64,000 nucleotides of DNA from Lachnospiraceae bacterium NK3A20 (GCA_900107575.1 FNQX01000015.1:1-64000); one strand, 5' to 3'; counted from the stretch's first letter, positions 9,004 through 17,283 are shown. Numbers and translations are program-made. The notes: generated from the sequence alone by a model not told the origin.

Positions 9004-10125
9004 TTATTCGTCTTTAAAATCATCTTTTGCCGTATTGATTGCCGGACGTTTGTCACTTTCCGGCACGAGTGTCGGTTTCCCCGGCGGTTTTGTAATGAGC
9101 CCGCCGAGCAGTACATCAAACTTCTTTTTGCCCAGGAGAGAAGTCATCGCCGTAATGCCGCGAATCTTCTTCTCATAAGGGTCATATCCCGCATCGGAAA
9201 CAGCTGCAGCGGCAGCGGCTTCGTCTGAATACCTGCGGTTCGATCTGCCCTCGACGACTTTGTATCCGGGATATTCCGTACCAGACAGAGCCTGTTGAAG
9301 TGCATATTCTTTGATATCGCTTCCCCAGGCGATAAGGTCGTCTATCCTCGGAAGGATTGCGGCGATCTCGTTATCGTCGATGGTGGGCGGCATCTCGAAA
9401 TCATATTGTGCGAGTTCCAGATTCTTTTCCGCGCGTTTTCGGCACGTGGCTTTAACCTTACAGAACTGGCAATGTTCACCGGCATTGAATTCACCCGTGC
9501 CTTCATACGCGAGTTTTGCCGTAGGGGCGAGAACCGTGTCCGCCCAGTTCAGCAGGTCGGCCTTGCTCATTGAAAAAGTGCTGACATTGTCACGGCGCGG
9601 CTGGAAGATTGTCATCTGAATTTCTTCTATATCGTAAATGCCGTCATAGGTATCCAGGGCTCCGAGCCCGTAGCACATCATCTGCGGATTGTGATCAGCC
9701 TCGACCAGAATGCCGAGCCCGTATTTGAAATCGATGACATGCAGGACTTTGTCGGCGACAATGACGCAGTCGCCGGTTCCGAAACAGTCCGGAACCCACT
9801 GGGAGAAATCCAGATGTTCCTCGATCATGATCAGGGGATCGGAGCAATTCTGCTTTGCCGCTTCGTATTGCTCCAGAACATAAGAACAGTATTCATCGGA
9901 GCAGTCGTCCATTTTCTTGTCGAAATAATCGAGGTTTTCTGTCGGGTCGGGCGGATGCCTTCCGAGCGCTTTCAGCACCTTGTACTCGCAGAGCGCATGG
10001 GCGTCGGTTCCTTCTTTTGCGTAAGGACTCGCCCGGTCGTCCGCTCCGGCGCAGAGCTTTGCCGACGGCGGGCAGGCAAGCCATCTGTGGCTTGAAGAGG
10101 CCGACAGGAAAGCATGTTTAGGCAT
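9004..10125 (-). CDS. DUF2800 phage nuclease-like protein
   Basis: This 373-residue protein belongs to the DUF2800 family, a PD-(D/E)XK-type nuclease group found in phage replication modules. Visible elements are the N-terminal SSSHRWLACPPSA segment, a nuclease core with GTGDCVIVADKVLHVIDFKYG, and a late cysteine set (HCQFCKVKATCR) that may bind an iron-sulfur cluster or zinc, as in AddB or Cas4-like nucleases. It sits between the small genes and DUF2815 on the leftward module, overlapping the upstream gene by 8 bp. It probably prepares DNA ends for recombination or replication. Confidence 0.9.
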   Translation of the reverse strand: MPKHAFLSASSSHRWLACPPSAKLCAGADDRASPYAKEGTDAHALCEYKVLKALGRHPPDPTENLDYFDKKMDDCSDEYCSYVLEQYEAAKQNCSDPLIMIEEHLDFSQWVPDCFGTGDCVIVADKVLHVIDFKYGLGILVEADHNPQMMCYGLGALDTYDGIYDIEEIQMTIFQPRRDNVSTFSMSKADLLNWADTVLAPTAKLAYEGTGEFNAGEHCQFCKVKATCRKRAEKNLELAQYDFEMPPTIDDNEIAAILPRIDDLIAWGSDIKEYALQQALSGTEYPGYKVVEGRSNRRYSDEAAAAAAVSDAGYDPYEKKIRGITAMTSLLGKKKFDVLLGGLITKPPGKPTLVPESDKRPAINTAKDDFKDE

Positions 10126-10480
10126 CCCCGATCACCTCCAGTTCCCGAAGGAGCTCTTCGTACTTTTCCGGCGGGATGTCCGTAAGGGAACCGCCGTTTG
10201 CGTACTTCCGTACCAGATTCTTCACCTGCACTTTGTAGCGGCCTTCATCTTCGGAAGCCTTCTTCGATAAAAGAAGCCGCACATCTTCTTTCTTGAGAGC
10301 GGGCTTCTTCTCAGGCTCCGGTTTCGGGGCTGCGGCTTTCTTCGGTATTTCCGGCTGCTTCGGCTCCGGCTCACCGGTATCTGTGTAAAAGGCTTTCAGG
10401 CCTTTCGCTGTTTCCGTGAGTTTCTCGCCGCATTCGATCAGGCTGTCCAGCAGCATGGACAGCTCGCTCATCTTGCTCAT
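10118..10480 (-). CDS. phage hypothetical protein with Pro/Lys-rich linker
   Basis: This 120-residue protein has an N-terminal helix (MSELSMLLDSLIECGEKLTETAKGLKAFY), a linker rich in Pro, Lys and Ala (about residues 38-62), and a C-terminal helical domain (VRLLLSKKASEDEGRYKVQVKNLVRKYANGGSL). Such proteins recur directly upstream of DUF2800 in related prophages; function is unknown. Start is supported by GGAGG. Both ends overlap neighbours by a few bases, indicating translational coupling. Confidence 0.78.
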   Translation of the reverse strand: MSKMSELSMLLDSLIECGEKLTETAKGLKAFYTDTGEPEPKQPEIPKKAAAPKPEPEKKPALKKEDVRLLLSKKASEDEGRYKVQVKNLVRKYANGGSLTDIPPEKYEELLRELEVIGDA

Positions 10481-10743
10481 ATGACGGCACCTCCGTTTAT
10501 GATCATTTCTCCTGTGTAGATATCAAACTTGTCAATGGTGATCGGATATTCATGGGAGAGCCCGAATCCCTTCGGGTTCCGGTGAGGAAGCACCGTACCG
10601 AGAAGGTACGTAGGGTATTCCCTGTCGATTCTTACCGGGACTTCCATGCCCTCCCACGGATATACATCCGAATTGCCTTTCTTAAGCCTTGCCTTCACCG
10701 TCTGTCCGGTGAGACCGTAGAACTTGTCTTCATATCCCTGCAT
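10477..10743 (-). CDS. phage hypothetical protein, 88 aa
   Basis: A small beta-rich protein of unknown function. It overlaps the next gene by 4 bp (ATGA) and has GGAG before its ATG. Sequence features are a basic N-terminus and the segment EYPTYLLGTVLPHRNPKGFG. It is part of the leftward early operon. Confidence 0.7.
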   Translation of the reverse strand: MQGYEDKFYGLTGQTVKARLKKGNSDVYPWEGMEVPVRIDREYPTYLLGTVLPHRNPKGFGLSHEYPITIDKFDIYTGEMIINGGAVI

Positions 10744-10877
10744 TGCTTGTCTCCTTTGATTTGCTGATCTTCGAGTTTCTTTGCCAGCCGTTTGGCAACC
10801 ACGCTGATCGCGATGAGGACATCACGAAGCTCCTCGTCCGTGCGGTCAGCGGTTTCGGCAATCATTTCTTTCTGCAT
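10695..10877 (-). CDS. small phage protein, first gene of the leftward operon
   Basis: A 60-residue, largely helical protein (DEELRDVLIAISVVAKRLAKKLEDQ). The ATG at 10877 has a strong GGAGG. Its end overlaps the next gene by 49 bp, more than usual, so the last residues may not be functional. Small proteins of this kind commonly open the replication operons of such prophages. It is the gene nearest to the 33-bp elements at 10926 and 11010. Confidence 0.55.
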   Translation of the reverse strand: MQKEMIAETADRTDEELRDVLIAISVVAKRLAKKLEDQQIKGDKQCRDMKTSSTVSPDRR

Positions 10878-10925
10878 ACAGCAGCACCTCCTCTCCGAAA
10901 TGGCTCATCTGCCTTTCTCACCGGC

Positions 10926-10958
10926 TAAGTAATTGGAATCCGAATATTTCCGCTTAAG
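10926..10958 (-). repeat. 33-bp element, copy a
   Basis: Read on the minus strand it begins CTTAAGCGGAAA and ends CCAATTACTTA, with 33 bases in total. It points toward the leftward operon, whose first ATG is 48 bp away. Its first 22 bases are identical to copy e at 40258. Confidence 0.85.
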
Positions 10959-11009
10959 CCGTGTGAGAATTTTTATTTTTTTTCTGATGCCCTTTCTGAA
11001 TTCACAGGA

Positions 11010-11042
11010 GAAGTAATTGAAACTGCCGTTTTTCCGCTTAAG
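11010..11042 (-). repeat. 33-bp element, copy b
   Basis: On the minus strand it begins CTTAAGCGGAAA and ends TTTCAATTACTTC, again 33 bases with only the last base different. It also points to the leftward operon, 51 bp upstream of copy a. Confidence 0.85.
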
Positions 11043-11125
11043 CCCGAAAAGTTTTCTGCATGCGTACGCACACATAAAAAGGAAGCGTTCCGGTCATTTG
11101 CAAAAAAATTAAAAAAGTTTCTACC

Positions 11126-11158
11126 CTTAAGCGGAAATTCGCGAAGTTCAATTACTTA
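11126..11158 (+). repeat. 33-bp element, copy c
   Basis: It begins CTTAAGCGGAAA and ends GTTCAATTACTTA on the plus strand. It points to the DUF7768-primase operon, whose ATG is 54 bp downstream. Confidence 0.87.
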
Positions 11159-11212
11159 GCCGTCGGAAGGGTGGAAATCCGCCCTTACTAAAAAAAAGGG
11201 GGCAGGAAGCCT

Positions 11213-11545
11213 ATGAAGGATGCAAGAGGAAGGCCGCTGGTCTACATCGCGTCCGCTTATTCCAGCGACATTCAAGGGAACACAGATGCGTCCCGTATCT
11301 ACAGCAGATTTGCCGTAAAGCAGGGATACGCACCGCTGAATCCGATCCTGAATCTTGTCGGTGTGCTCTCGGATGAGACCGGCAGGGAGACGGCTCTCGA
11401 AATTGATCTCGTTTTATTAAGGAAAGCGGATCAGTTTTTTGTTTTCGGGGAGCCGACGGCAGGAATGAAGCTTGAAATTGCGGAAGCAGAGAAATGTCAC
11501 ATCAGGACAAGATATTTTACGAAGCAGCTGGAGGAGATTACATGA
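11213..11545 (+). CDS. DUF7768 domain protein (nucleoside deoxyribosyltransferase-like)
   Basis: This 110-residue protein has the fold signature of small nucleoside 2-deoxyribosyltransferase-like proteins: VYIASAYSS at the N-terminus, APLNPILNL in the middle and a C-terminal EIDLVLLRKADQFFVFGEPTAGMKLEI. Such proteins are common in phage early operons; the reaction is unproven. It opens the rightward operon and overlaps the primase start by 4 bp (ATGA). Confidence 0.8.
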   Translation: MKDARGRPLVYIASAYSSDIQGNTDASRIYSRFAVKQGYAPLNPILNLVGVLSDETGRETALEIDLVLLRKADQFFVFGEPTAGMKLEIAEAEKCHIRTRYFTKQLEEIT

Positions 11546-13830
11546 AGGTAAGCATTTTTACCGCCGACTGTGTCGGCAACGCGAAGAACTGCATGTATCC
11601 GCATGAAAAGGAAGTCACGAACGCGGCGCAGCTTGCCGCAGCGTTGACCCGTGACCATACCTGCGGACGTTTCACGGGAAATTACAGAAGTATCGGGAAC
11701 TTTATCGGCTCAAACGTCATCGTGATGGATTTTGATAATGACGGTTCTGATGATCCGGCAGACTGGAAAACGCCGCAGATGATCGCTGACATGATGCCTG
11801 ATGTGAGCCTGGCTATCACGCCGAGCCGGCATAACATGATCCCGAAGGACGGGAAAGCTCCCAGGCCGAAGGGCCATGTCTATTTCCCTATTGAATACAT
11901 GGAAGACGCGGAGAAGTACGCGGCGATCAAGAGAGGCATTCAGGAAAAGTATCCGTTCTTCGACGGGAATGCCCTGGACGCGGCGAGGTTCATCTTCGGC
12001 GCGGACATGAATGAGAGCGACATCCTGTGGCAGGACGGCTGGTGCAACATCGTCGATGTGGTGCAGCCGCAGTACGAGACAAAGCCGGAGACGCCGGATT
12101 CGAAAGGCATGATCCCGCAGGGAAGCCGTAACAAGACACTGTCCCGTTTCGCTGGCAGAATCTTAAAGAAGCTCGGCAACTGCGACAAGGCGCGTCAGGT
12201 GTTCCTGGATGAAGCCGCCAAGTGCGAGACGCCGCTTCCGGACACGGAGCTTGATACCATCTGGAATTCGGCTCTCAAGTTTTATCGGAACACGGTGAGT
12301 AAGCAGGAAGGCTATATCCCGCCGGATCAGTACAATGACGATTTCGGAGGAAGAGGCGGCGACCTGAAACCCGATGACTACTCCGATATCGGAGAGGCGA
12401 AGGCACTCGTCGCGGAATACAGCGATGAGCTTAAGTTTACGGACGCTACGGATTATCTGAGGTATGACGGCGACTGCTGGCGTGAAGATAAGCAGATGGC
12501 GGTCGGTGCGACGGAGGAGTTTCTCGACCTGCAGCTTGCCGATGCGGAAGGCGATGTCGAGAGGACAAAGAAGGCGCTGATGTCCGCCGGAGTCACCGAG
12601 GCTGTGATTAACGCAGGCGGGAAGAAGCTCGAAAAGCAGGTGACCGATGCGGGCGGCGATTCGCTGAAGCTCTTTTTCGCATACCTCGGAGCGGTGACGT
12701 ATCTTGCGTTTGTGAAAAAGCGCAGGGATTACAAGTACATTGTTTCCACCATGAATGCGGCAAAGCCCATGATCGCGATGAGCGTGAACGATCTTGACCG
12801 TGACGGCATGCTTCTCAATACGCCATATGCGACATTCGATCTGACAAAGGGCATCACGGGAGAGAGACCGCATGACCCGGCGGATCTCATCACAAAGATC
12901 ACGGATGTTTCTCCGGGAAGTGAAGGCAGGGATATCTGGCTCAAGGCACTGGACACATTTTTCTGCGGGAATCGGGAACTGATCGATTATGTTCAGGAGA
13001 TCGTGGGCATGGCAGCGGTCGGGAAAGTCTACCAGGAGCACCTCATCATTGCATATGGTGACGGCGCGAACGGCAAGTCCACTTTCTGGAACGCGCTGTT
13101 CCGGGTGCTCGGGAATTACGCGGGAAAGCTCTCTGCCGAAGCCCTGACCATGAACTGCAAGAGAAACGTGAAGCCGGAAATGGCGGAACTTAAGGGAAAG
13201 CGCCTCATCATCGCATCCGAAATGGAAGAAGGCATGAGGCTCAATACCGCCGTGGTGAAGCAGCTTTGCTCTACGGACGAGATCTTTGCGGAGAAGAAGT
13301 ACAAAGCCCCATTTTATTTTGTGCCGTCTCATACGCTGGTGCTGTATACCAACCACCTGCCTCGTATAGGGGCAAATGACGACGGTATCTGGAGAAGGCT
13401 TGTGGTGATCCCGTTCGACGCGAAGATTACCGGAAAAGCAGACATTAAGAATTATGCGGAGTATCTGGTAGAGAATGCCGGTTCGTCCATCATGACATGG
13501 ATCATCGAAGGCGCGAAGAAGGCAATTGATAAGAACTTCAAGTCGACGCTTCCGGAGTGCGTCCGCAATGCCATCGATGCCTACCGCGAGGAGAATAACT
13601 GGCTCGAGCATTTCATTTCGGACTGCTGCGATACGGATGCCGCGCTTTCGGAGAAATCCGGGGAGCTTTACCAGCAGTATCGTGCGTATTGCCTGCAGAC
13701 CGGTGAATATACCAGGAGCACGGCGGATTTCTATTCCGCATTGGAGAAGGCAGGATACCACAAGAAGAAAACAAACAAGGGCTCGTTCGTTTATGGTCTG
13801 GCCCTTCGCAGCGGGCAGGATTTCCTGTGA
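11542..13830 (+). CDS. phage primase-helicase, P4 / virulence-associated E type
   Basis: This fused enzyme primes and unwinds phage DNA. I start it at ATG 11542 (GGAGGAG upstream; MKVSIFTADC) rather than the earlier 11494 frame start. The N-terminal part is a primase domain with the acidic motif VMDFDNDG (about residues 61-68) and SLAITPSRHN. A helical C-terminal primase segment follows (SRNKTLSRFAGRILKKLG). The last 300 residues are a superfamily 3 helicase with Walker A GDGANGKST (about 506-514), IIASEMEEG, and the sensor region LVLYTNHLPRI. At 763 aa it is complete. It likely works with the nuclease and helicase genes next to it. Confidence 0.94.
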   Translation: MKVSIFTADCVGNAKNCMYPHEKEVTNAAQLAAALTRDHTCGRFTGNYRSIGNFIGSNVIVMDFDNDGSDDPADWKTPQMIADMMPDVSLAITPSRHNMIPKDGKAPRPKGHVYFPIEYMEDAEKYAAIKRGIQEKYPFFDGNALDAARFIFGADMNESDILWQDGWCNIVDVVQPQYETKPETPDSKGMIPQGSRNKTLSRFAGRILKKLGNCDKARQVFLDEAAKCETPLPDTELDTIWNSALKFYRNTVSKQEGYIPPDQYNDDFGGRGGDLKPDDYSDIGEAKALVAEYSDELKFTDATDYLRYDGDCWREDKQMAVGATEEFLDLQLADAEGDVERTKKALMSAGVTEAVINAGGKKLEKQVTDAGGDSLKLFFAYLGAVTYLAFVKKRRDYKYIVSTMNAAKPMIAMSVNDLDRDGMLLNTPYATFDLTKGITGERPHDPADLITKITDVSPGSEGRDIWLKALDTFFCGNRELIDYVQEIVGMAAVGKVYQEHLIIAYGDGANGKSTFWNALFRVLGNYAGKLSAEALTMNCKRNVKPEMAELKGKRLIIASEMEEGMRLNTAVVKQLCSTDEIFAEKKYKAPFYFVPSHTLVLYTNHLPRIGANDDGIWRRLVVIPFDAKITGKADIKNYAEYLVENAGSSIMTWIIEGAKKAIDKNFKSTLPECVRNAIDAYREENNWLEHFISDCCDTDAALSEKSGELYQQYRAYCLQTGEYTRSTADFYSALEKAGYHKKKTNKGSFVYGLALRSGQDFL

Positions 13831-14046
13831 TGTTTTTGTGCCGGGTGACGGTCGTGACAGTCATTCCGGCACTTGTTTTATTTTGCGGATTTTCCGTAAA
13901 TGCTGTATTTAAGCCAAAAGTGACAGTCGTGATAGTCCTCTATAAAACTCTGTATAGGGTGAATTTTTACCTGAAAAATGCCCTATAGGGAGGTTTACGG
14001 GGAGAGCATCACGACCGTCACTTTTTTACGAATGACGGAGGTTGCG
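13831..14046. repeat. short repeats between primase and VRR-NUC genes
   Basis: Related blocks occur at 13845-13862 (GTGACGGTCGTGACAGTC) and 13920-13937 (GTGACAGTCGTGATAGTC) on the plus strand, and at 14006-14021 in inverse orientation. Between the last two, TATAGGG and CCCTATA form an inverted repeat. No gene is seen. The arrangement resembles binding-site clusters, for example iterons of an origin or operators. Confidence 0.65.
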
Positions 14047-14343
14047 ATGCGAGAAAAAGAGATTGAAGGGCGTCTGGTTTCGGAGACAAAACGGCGCGGA
14101 GGCCTGTGCCTGAAATGGGTGTGTCCCGGATTTGACGGGGTTCCCGACCGGATCATTCTGATGCCGGGCGGGAGAATCGGCTTTGTGGAACTGAAAGCAC
14201 CGGGCAAAAGGCCGAGACCGCTGCAGGCGTCGAGACACCGGCTTTTCTTAAAGCTGGGATTCCCTGTGCATGTCATTGACGATCCGGGACAGATCGCACC
14301 CGCCCTTGATGAGATAGGAGGAGCAGAAAGTGGAGAAGTTTAA
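14047..14343 (+). CDS. VRR-NUC domain nuclease
   Basis: This 98-residue protein is a stand-alone VRR-NUC, a compact PD-(D/E)XK nuclease domain. The core GVPDRIILMPGGRIGFVELKAPG shows the catalytic Asp, and the E-x-K pair, followed by the conserved Gln/His segment (LQASRHRLFLKLGF). ATG 14047 has GGAGG five bases upstream; the earlier in-frame ATG at 13978 would lie in the repeat region. It overlaps the helicase gene by 14 bp. These nucleases are usually paired with an SNF2 helicase in phages, as here. Confidence 0.9.
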   Translation: MREKEIEGRLVSETKRRGGLCLKWVCPGFDGVPDRIILMPGGRIGFVELKAPGKRPRPLQASRHRLFLKLGFPVHVIDDPGQIAPALDEIGGAESGEV

Positions 14344-15700
14344 ACCGCATGAGTATCAGGAATATGCGATCCGTTACATTATCGATCATCCAATATCCGC
14401 CATATTCCTGGACTGCGGCATGGGAAAAACAGCGATCACGCTGACGGCTCTCATGCATCTTATGTACGAGAGCTTTGAAGTTCAGAAGGTGTTGATTGTG
14501 GCGCCACTCAGAGTCGCGAAGAATACCTGGCCGCAGGAAATCGAAAAATGGGAGCATCTGAAGGAACTCAGATATGCCGTTGCGGTCGGAACATCAGAAG
14601 AGAGGATTACGGCATTGGAAAGCGATGCGGACGTGTACATCATCAACCGCGAAAACCTGACCTGGCTGATCGAGAAGAGCGGGCTGCCATTCGACTATTC
14701 GATGGTCGTTCTGGATGAGCTCTCGTCCTTTAAGAACTGGCAGGCGAAACGCTTTAAATCCTTTATGCGGGTCAGGCCGAGGGTAAGAAGGGTAGTCGGT
14801 CTTACCGGTACGCCTTCTTCGAACGGATTGATGGATCTCTTTGCCGAGTTCAAATGCCTGGATATGGGCGAGCGGCTGGGACGATTCATCGGGCAGTACC
14901 GGCTGAGTTATTTCAGACCGGATAAGACAAACGGTAAGATCGTTTACAGCTACAAGCAGCTGCCGGGTGCGGATAAAAAGATCTATGACAGGATTTCCGA
15001 CATCACCATTTCCATGAGCTCAGTGGATTATCTCGATATGCCGGAGCTTATCAATACGGAATATCCGGTCTATCTGTCGGAGAAAGAAGAATATGTCTAC
15101 ACGCAGATGTGCGAGGAGCTCGTGCTGAATGTCACGAAGGGAATGGAGATCACGGCTGCGAATGCCGCCGTCCTGTCCGGGAAACTCTGCCAGCTGGCAA
15201 ACGGCGCGATCTATACCGATGCCGGTGAGATGGCGGAGATCCATAACCGTAAGCTTGATGCTTTGGAAGACATCATCGAAAGCATGAACGGGAAACCGCT
15301 TCTTGTGGCCTACTGGTATAAGCATGATTATGACCGGATCGTAAAGCGGCTGAAAGAGTGTGACATTCCGTATGAGAAGCTGGATTCTGACGATTCTATC
15401 AGGAAATGGAACTGGGGAGAGATTCCGGTCGCCCTGATCCACCCTGCTTCTGCGGGCCACGGTCTGAACCTTCAGGACGGAGGTCATGTGCTTTGTTGGT
15501 ACGGGATCACCTGGTCTCTGGAACTTTATCAGCAGACCGTCGCGAGATTATACCGGCAGGGTCAGTCATCCGGAACGGTTATCGTGCAGCATATTGTAAC
15601 GAAAGGAACCATTGATGAAAAAATCCTGAAAGCCCTCGAAGGGAAAAATACGACACAGACGGCACTGATCAATGCGGTGAAGGCTGTCGTAAAGAAGTGA
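14330..15700 (+). CDS. SNF2-type DEAD/DEAH helicase
   Basis: This 456-residue protein is a phage SNF2-family ATPase acting on DNA. Start is GTG 14330 behind AGGAGG. Motif I is seen as DCGMGKTA (about residues 28-35), motif II as VLDELSSF (about 126-133), motif III as GLTGTPSSN, and motif VI as QTVARLYRQGQ near 400. Length is normal. It is translationally coupled with VRR-NUC. Exact role in replication or recombination is not known. Confidence 0.93.
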   Translation: MEKFKPHEYQEYAIRYIIDHPISAIFLDCGMGKTAITLTALMHLMYESFEVQKVLIVAPLRVAKNTWPQEIEKWEHLKELRYAVAVGTSEERITALESDADVYIINRENLTWLIEKSGLPFDYSMVVLDELSSFKNWQAKRFKSFMRVRPRVRRVVGLTGTPSSNGLMDLFAEFKCLDMGERLGRFIGQYRLSYFRPDKTNGKIVYSYKQLPGADKKIYDRISDITISMSSVDYLDMPELINTEYPVYLSEKEEYVYTQMCEELVLNVTKGMEITAANAAVLSGKLCQLANGAIYTDAGEMAEIHNRKLDALEDIIESMNGKPLLVAYWYKHDYDRIVKRLKECDIPYEKLDSDDSIRKWNWGEIPVALIHPASAGHGLNLQDGGHVLCWYGITWSLELYQQTVARLYRQGQSSGTVIVQHIVTKGTIDEKILKALEGKNTTQTALINAVKAVVKK

Positions 15701-15704
15701 ATAT

Positions 15705-15737
15705 CTTAAGCGGAAAAAGCCTCTTTTCAATTACTTA
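15705..15737 (+). repeat. 33-bp element, copy d
   Basis: It begins CTTAAGCGGAAA and ends TTTCAATTACTTA, 33 bases, four bases after the helicase stop. It points to the gene at 15764, which is co-transcribed with the DUF1492 sigma-like gene. Confidence 0.88.
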
Positions 15738-15759
15738 TCTGTCAGGAAGGAGGCTTTTT
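15714..15759 (+). terminator. hairpin overlapping 33-bp element d and a ribosome site
   Basis: AAAAAGCCTC (15714-15723, inside element d) is complementary to GAGGCTTTTT (15750-15759). The 3' arm contains the ribosome site GGAGG of the gene at 15764 and ends in a T-run. It could terminate, attenuate, or hide the ribosome site. Confidence 0.5.
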
Positions 15760-15763
15760 TCTT

Positions 15764-15985
15764 ATGGACGGATATCAGAGCCTGGCTAATGCCATCGTGG
15801 AGCTTGCCGCAAAAGATTACAGGAGATCGCTTAAAGCGCTTAAGAAAAATCCGAAGAATCGGGAAGCAATGTCGATGGCGATGGAGTGTGAGCGGTTTTT
15901 CAAGTCGGATTGGATAAAGGCTCTGACGAGTGTCGACGGCGAATACATTATGAACAGACTACGGGAGGAGGCGAGAAGCCTATGA
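15764..15985 (+). CDS. phage hypothetical protein, 73 aa
   Basis: A small, charged, helical protein (MDGYQSLANAIVELAAKDYRRSLKALKK at its start). Similar small genes often precede DUF1492 in prophages. It ends in an ATGA overlap with the DUF1492 gene. The ribosome site lies in the 3' arm of the upstream hairpin. Confidence 0.75.
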   Translation: MDGYQSLANAIVELAAKDYRRSLKALKKNPKNREAMSMAMECERFFKSDWIKALTSVDGEYIMNRLREEARSL

Positions 15986-16401
15986 CTGCAAAAGAATATC
16001 TGAATCAGGCGCACAGGCTGGATATGCGGATTCAGAATCTGAACGAGCAGATAGAGAGCATGAACGCGCTTGCCACGAAGGTGACATCGACTGTGAGCGA
16101 TATGCCGCGATCCGCAACGCGCAATATCCACAGTACGGAAGATATCATCGTGAACATCATGGAGTTTCAGGATGAACTGAAGGAAGCGATGAATAAACTT
16201 GTGAATCTGAAACGGGATATATGGAACACGATATCAAAGCTGGACAATGACGAATACCGGGTGCTTCTGGAGAAGCGGTACCTGTCGAGCGAGCGGTGGG
16301 AAGAAATAGCCGTCGAGATGGGATACAGCATTGACCATATCTTCCGGATGCACCGTGAAGCCCTTGATCTGATAAAGGTTCCGAAACATAACAGTAAATA
16401 A
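15982..16401 (+). CDS. DUF1492 sigma-70 region 4-like phage regulator
   Basis: This 139-residue protein belongs to DUF1492, phage transcription regulators whose C-terminus resembles the -35-binding region 4 of sigma-70. The N-terminal half is a coiled coil (HRLDMRIQNLNEQIESMNAL). The C-terminal helix-turn-helix is seen as KRYLSSERWEEIAVEMGYSIDHIFRMHREAL (about 102-132). Related proteins such as ArpU are linked to late gene control. It lies behind the 33-bp element d, which makes it a candidate for binding that element. Confidence 0.88.
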   Translation: MTAKEYLNQAHRLDMRIQNLNEQIESMNALATKVTSTVSDMPRSATRNIHSTEDIIVNIMEFQDELKEAMNKLVNLKRDIWNTISKLDNDEYRVLLEKRYLSSERWEEIAVEMGYSIDHIFRMHREALDLIKVPKHNSK

Positions 16402-16460
16402 CAGAGATTAACAGTAAGGCCATGTGTTATTGTTATGATGTCTAAATTGAAAATGATGAA

Positions 16461-16495
16461 GCCTCGACGGGAGCGATCCTGTTGGGGCTTTTCTT
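16461..16495 (+). terminator. strong intrinsic terminator-like hairpin before gene 16508
   Basis: GCCTCGACGGGA (16461-16472) pairs fully, counting G-U pairs, with TCCTGTTGGGGC (16477-16488) around a GCGA tetraloop, followed by TTTTCTT. The ribosome site GGAGG of the next gene starts only a few bases after the T-run, so no promoter fits between. Confidence 0.75.
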
Positions 16496-16507
16496 ATGGA
16501 GGCGCAT

Positions 16508-16663
16508 ATGAAGAACAGACAGAGACAGCGGGAGAACCGCAGAAAGTATAAAAAGGATCCGAGACTTAACGCATCCGGATGCATGGATATGACGGCGTAC
16601 AAAGCGATCCGGAATGTGACCCGCGAGGAGAAGAAGGAGAAACGTAATGCCGAGAAGGCCTGA
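16508..16663 (+). CDS. small basic phage protein, 51 aa
   Basis: This short frame starts at ATG 16508 after GGAGG and ends at 16663. The peptide is very basic (MKNRQRQRENRRKYKKDPRL) and carries no known domain. It overlaps the HNH gene start by 17 bp. Small basic genes in this position are frequent before HNH genes; function unknown. Confidence 0.6.
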   Translation: MKNRQRQRENRRKYKKDPRLNASGCMDMTAYKAIRNVTREEKKEKRNAEKA

Positions 16664-17006
16664 CTACCCGTGTGCCCATCAGGGCTGCCCGAGGCTCGTG
16701 CCTGTCGGTCAGAAGTACTGTGAGGAGCATCGGAAGATGCATCCCGAGGACAGCCGTTCCGCTTCGGCACGTGGTTACGGAAGACGGTGGCAGAAAGCAT
16801 CGAAAGCGTTCCTTGCTTCGCATCCTCTCTGCGAGGAGTGCCTGAAGTACGGGAGATATACGAAGGCAACTGTCGTGGATCATATCGTTCCGCATCGCGG
16901 CGATCCGAAGCTGTTCTGGGACAGGAATAACTGGAGAGCGCTGTGCAAACGGTGTCATGATCAAAAGACTGGAAGAGAAGATTCGAGTCCGTATTATACA
17001 TACTGA
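16647..17006 (+). CDS. HNH endonuclease
   Basis: This 119-residue nuclease has the zinc-supported HNH fold: CAHQGC and CEEH at the N-terminus, CEECLKYG, then VVDHIVPHRGDPKLFWDRNNWRALCKRCHDQKT. The His of DHIVPH and the Asn/His in the later block are the catalytic set. In HK97-type phages an HNH protein assists terminase during packaging. Here terminase begins about 4.3 kb downstream, with methylase and small genes between. Confidence 0.93.
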   Translation: MPRRPDYPCAHQGCPRLVPVGQKYCEEHRKMHPEDSRSASARGYGRRWQKASKAFLASHPLCEECLKYGRYTKATVVDHIVPHRGDPKLFWDRNNWRALCKRCHDQKTGREDSSPYYTY

Positions 17007-17151
17007 TGTGGCAGAATCTCCCGGACGGCGGGGGAGGTATGAATCTCTGTGAGGCCGGCCCCGGAGACCGCCGCCCCCTCTCACGTGCAAAACCGCGAAA
17101 TTCGAGGGAGGGGGTCTGAAGGGCAACCATACATAAGAAAAATGTGATATT

Positions 17152-17194
17152 TACCGCAGAAATGCCGTGTTTTGGCGCTTTCTGCGGTATTTTT
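17152..17194 (+). terminator. intrinsic terminator after HNH gene
   Basis: TACCGCAGAAA (17152-17162) pairs with TTTCTGCGGTA (17179-17189), an 11-bp perfect stem, followed by a T-run. It separates the HNH unit from the zinc-finger and methylase genes. Confidence 0.8.
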
Positions 17195-17283
17195 ATGCGC
17201 CGGCTGCGGCTGGTGCGGCAGTCAAAATGATATCGCTTTCGGCGGATTATCCGGCAGGAGCAGCGGATTTTCGAGGACAGAAA

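Larger units (their letters stand above)
10878..11212. promoter_or_regulatory. divergent control region between the two replication modules
   Basis: This 335-bp spacer separates the leftward and rightward early operons. It contains three copies of the 33-bp element: two pointing left, one pointing right. Between them are AT-rich tracts, including a run of T near 10973-10982 and A-rich stretches near 11101-11118. A small hairpin (GGGTGG / CCGCCC) lies at about 11168-11183 before the rightward genes. It most likely holds the early promoters; it could also contain a replication origin. Confidence 0.6.

Noticed and set aside
10926-11158. CRISPR-like array formed by the 33-bp elements
   Set aside because: The copies are in both orientations, unevenly spaced and dispersed over 29 kb, each at a gene start.
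12163-13761. Long minus-strand frame opposite the primase gene
   Set aside because: It is a shadow of the well-supported primase-helicase; no ribosome site, no known family, and composition follows the other strand.
13845-14021. CRISPR array at the repeat cluster
   Set aside because: Only three short, partly inverted repeats with unequal spacing and no cas genes.
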